A stretch of 64,000 nt of DNA from Mammaliicoccus sciuri. GTDB lineage: Bacteria > Bacillota > Bacilli > Staphylococcales > Staphylococcaceae. Shown piece by piece: positions 63,106 through 64,000 of the stretch. The stretch lies in the NCBI RefSeq assembly GCF_002901825.1, contig NZ_PPQD01000034.1, positions 190,545 through 254,544 on the forward strand, given 5' to 3'. A program made the position numbers and the translations under genes. How positions within the stretch are numbered: the stretch's first letter is position 1; each line of letters begins with the position of its first letter. A model generated the notes under the pieces. It did not search any database. It was not told where the DNA came from and saw only the letters and a list, made by a program, of their open reading frames with translations.

Positions 63106-64000
63106 AGTTGCGATATATTTCTGCTAATTTTTGTTCAGATTTAGATGTAAGCTTAGGTTGATAATATTGTTTGCCTTTTAAAGTATCAGGTAAATATTGT
63201 TGTTCTACATATCCATTTTCATAATTATGTGGGTATTTATAACCAATTGCATTTCCTAATTCTTTTGCACCTTGATAGTGTCCATCTTTCAAATGTTTCG
63301 GAACTAAACCAGCTTTACCTTTTCTAATGTCTGAAAGAGCTTCATCAATAGATACAATTGCTGAATTAGATTTAGGTGATAAGCAAAGTTCGATGACTGC
63401 TTGGCTTAAAGGTATACGGGCTTCTGGAAAGCCAAGTCGTTCACTCGCTTCAATAGCAGATAATGTTCTAGCTGCAGCACCTGGAGAAGCTAAACCGATA
63501 TCTTCATAGCTAATCACAAGAAGGCGTCTTGCAATAGTTGGCAAATCTCCCGCTTCAATTAATCTAGCTAAATAATGTAGCGCTGCGTCGACATCACTAC
63601 CTCTAATAGATTTTTGGAATGCACTCATAACATCATAATGTTGATCACCATCTTTATCGTGTTGGAAAGCGTTCTTTTGAATACAAACTTGCGCATCTTC
63701 AATTGTGACGTGACGTTTATCATCTTGAATATCAGCACTGAGTACAGCAAGTTCTAGCGCATTTAATGCACTTCTCACATCACCGTAACTTGCTTTTGCA
63801 AAATATTCTAACGCGTCTTTGTCTACAATAGGGGCATATGAGGCTAATCCATTTTCTTTATCTTCAATCGCTCTGTTTAAAGCAATTAAAATATCTTCTT
63901 CGTTTAGAGGATATAGTTCAAAAATTTGCGTTCTGCTTCGTATAGCTGGATTGATAGCATGGTATGGGTTTGACGTCGTTGCACCAATAAGTACAATTTT
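63095..64000 (-). CDS. rarA: Replication-associated recombination protein RarA (MgsA), partial
   Basis: AAA+ ATPase of the clamp-loader type acting at stalled forks. The gene runs off the window: the minus-strand frame is open to base 64000, so the N-terminus with Walker A is missing. The visible part begins KIVLIGATTSNPYHAIN (sensor 1), then IRSRTQIFELYPL (arginine finger region), and DVRSALNALELAVLS (sensor 2). The C-terminal oligomerisation domain includes HYDVMSAFQKSIRGSDVDAA and GAKELGNAIGYKYPH. 301 aa visible. Convergent with tcdA; the terminator stem overlaps its end. Confidence 0.95.
   Translation of the reverse strand, partial: KIVLIGATTSNPYHAINPAIRSRTQIFELYPLNEEDILIALNRAIEDKENGLASYAPIVDKDALEYFAKASYGDVRSALNALELAVLSADIQDDKRHVTIEDAQVCIQKNAFQHDKDGDQHYDVMSAFQKSIRGSDVDAALHYLARLIEAGDLPTIARRLLVISYEDIGLASPGAAARTLSAIEASERLGFPEARIPLSQAVIELCLSPKSNSAIVSIDEALSDIRKGKAGLVPKHLKDGHYQGAKELGNAIGYKYPHNYENGYVEQQYLPDTLKGKQYYQPKLTSKSEQKLAEIYRNLKK

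Overview
This 64 kb window is a contiguous piece of the core chromosome of a low-GC Gram-positive bacterium of the family Staphylococcaceae. The evidence is AT-rich coding sequence with strong AGGAGG-type ribosome binding sites and a gene order I recognise from staphylococci: phoR-polA-mutM-coaE-gapB-nrdR-dnaB-dnaI-thrS-lysP-infC-rpmI-rplT, then tig-clpX-engB-hemAXCDBL, valS-folC, comC-radC, mreCD-rplU-prp-rpmA-obg-ruvAB-queA-tgt-yajC-secDF-recJ-apt-rel-dtd-lytH-hisS-aspS-6S RNA-tcdA, and rarA on the opposite strand. Small intergenic hairpins of the type GAGGCTGGGACA are also typical of staphylococci. A heterodimeric ABC exporter and a YfcC-type carrier set it apart from S. aureus as I remember it. 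Mammaliicoccus (the sciuri group) or a related genus is possible, but the genus cannot be fixed from this window alone.

Layout. 1-9.6 kb: 3' end of the PhoR kinase gene, DNA polymerase I, formamidopyrimidine glycosylase, CoA synthesis, the gluconeogenic GapB behind a cre-like site and a large palindrome, NrdR and the helicase-loading pair DnaB/DnaI. 9.6-15 kb: thrS under a T-box, lysP under a lysine riboswitch, and infC-rpmI-rplT under an L20-type leader. 15-20 kb: a NUDIX protein, an unrecognised helical protein, trigger factor, ClpX and the GTPase EngB. 20-26 kb: hemAXCDBL, which makes uroporphyrinogen from glutamyl-tRNA. 26-32 kb: an AbrB-family membrane protein, valS under a T-box and folC. 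31.7-35.7 kb: a 666-base gap rich in repeats and hairpins, a YfcC-family carrier, prepilin peptidase, RadC and a small membrane protein. 35.7-39.5 kb: a short leader peptide and terminator ahead of two ABC half-transporters. 39.5-49.4 kb: a small unlisted membrane protein on the minus strand, a DUF4930-like protein, MreCD, the L21-Prp-L27 operon, a Spo0B-like relic, Obg, an ACT protein, RuvAB and the queuosine enzymes. 49-62 kb: YajC, SecDF, RecJ, Apt, Rel, Dtd, LytH, HisS and AspS. 62-64 kb: 6S RNA, TcdA and the convergent, truncated rarA.

The window has many RNA regulators: three T-boxes (thrS, valS, hisS-aspS), one lysine riboswitch, L20 and L21 leaders, 6S RNA, and a candidate antibiotic-responsive attenuator before the ABC exporter pair. 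The attenuator resembles the bmrB-bmrCD arrangement of Bacillus subtilis and is the strongest candidate here for a system not described in this organism. The second main observation is a pair of 40-bp tandem repeat arrays, at about 31.9 and 52.0 kb. They lie in opposite orientation, and within each a GTAAC pentamer recurs with alternating 19- and 21-bp spacing. Several annotation starts were corrected from ribosome binding sites, notably an ATA start for infC. I see no insertion sequence, prophage, CRISPR array, tRNA or rRNA gene.
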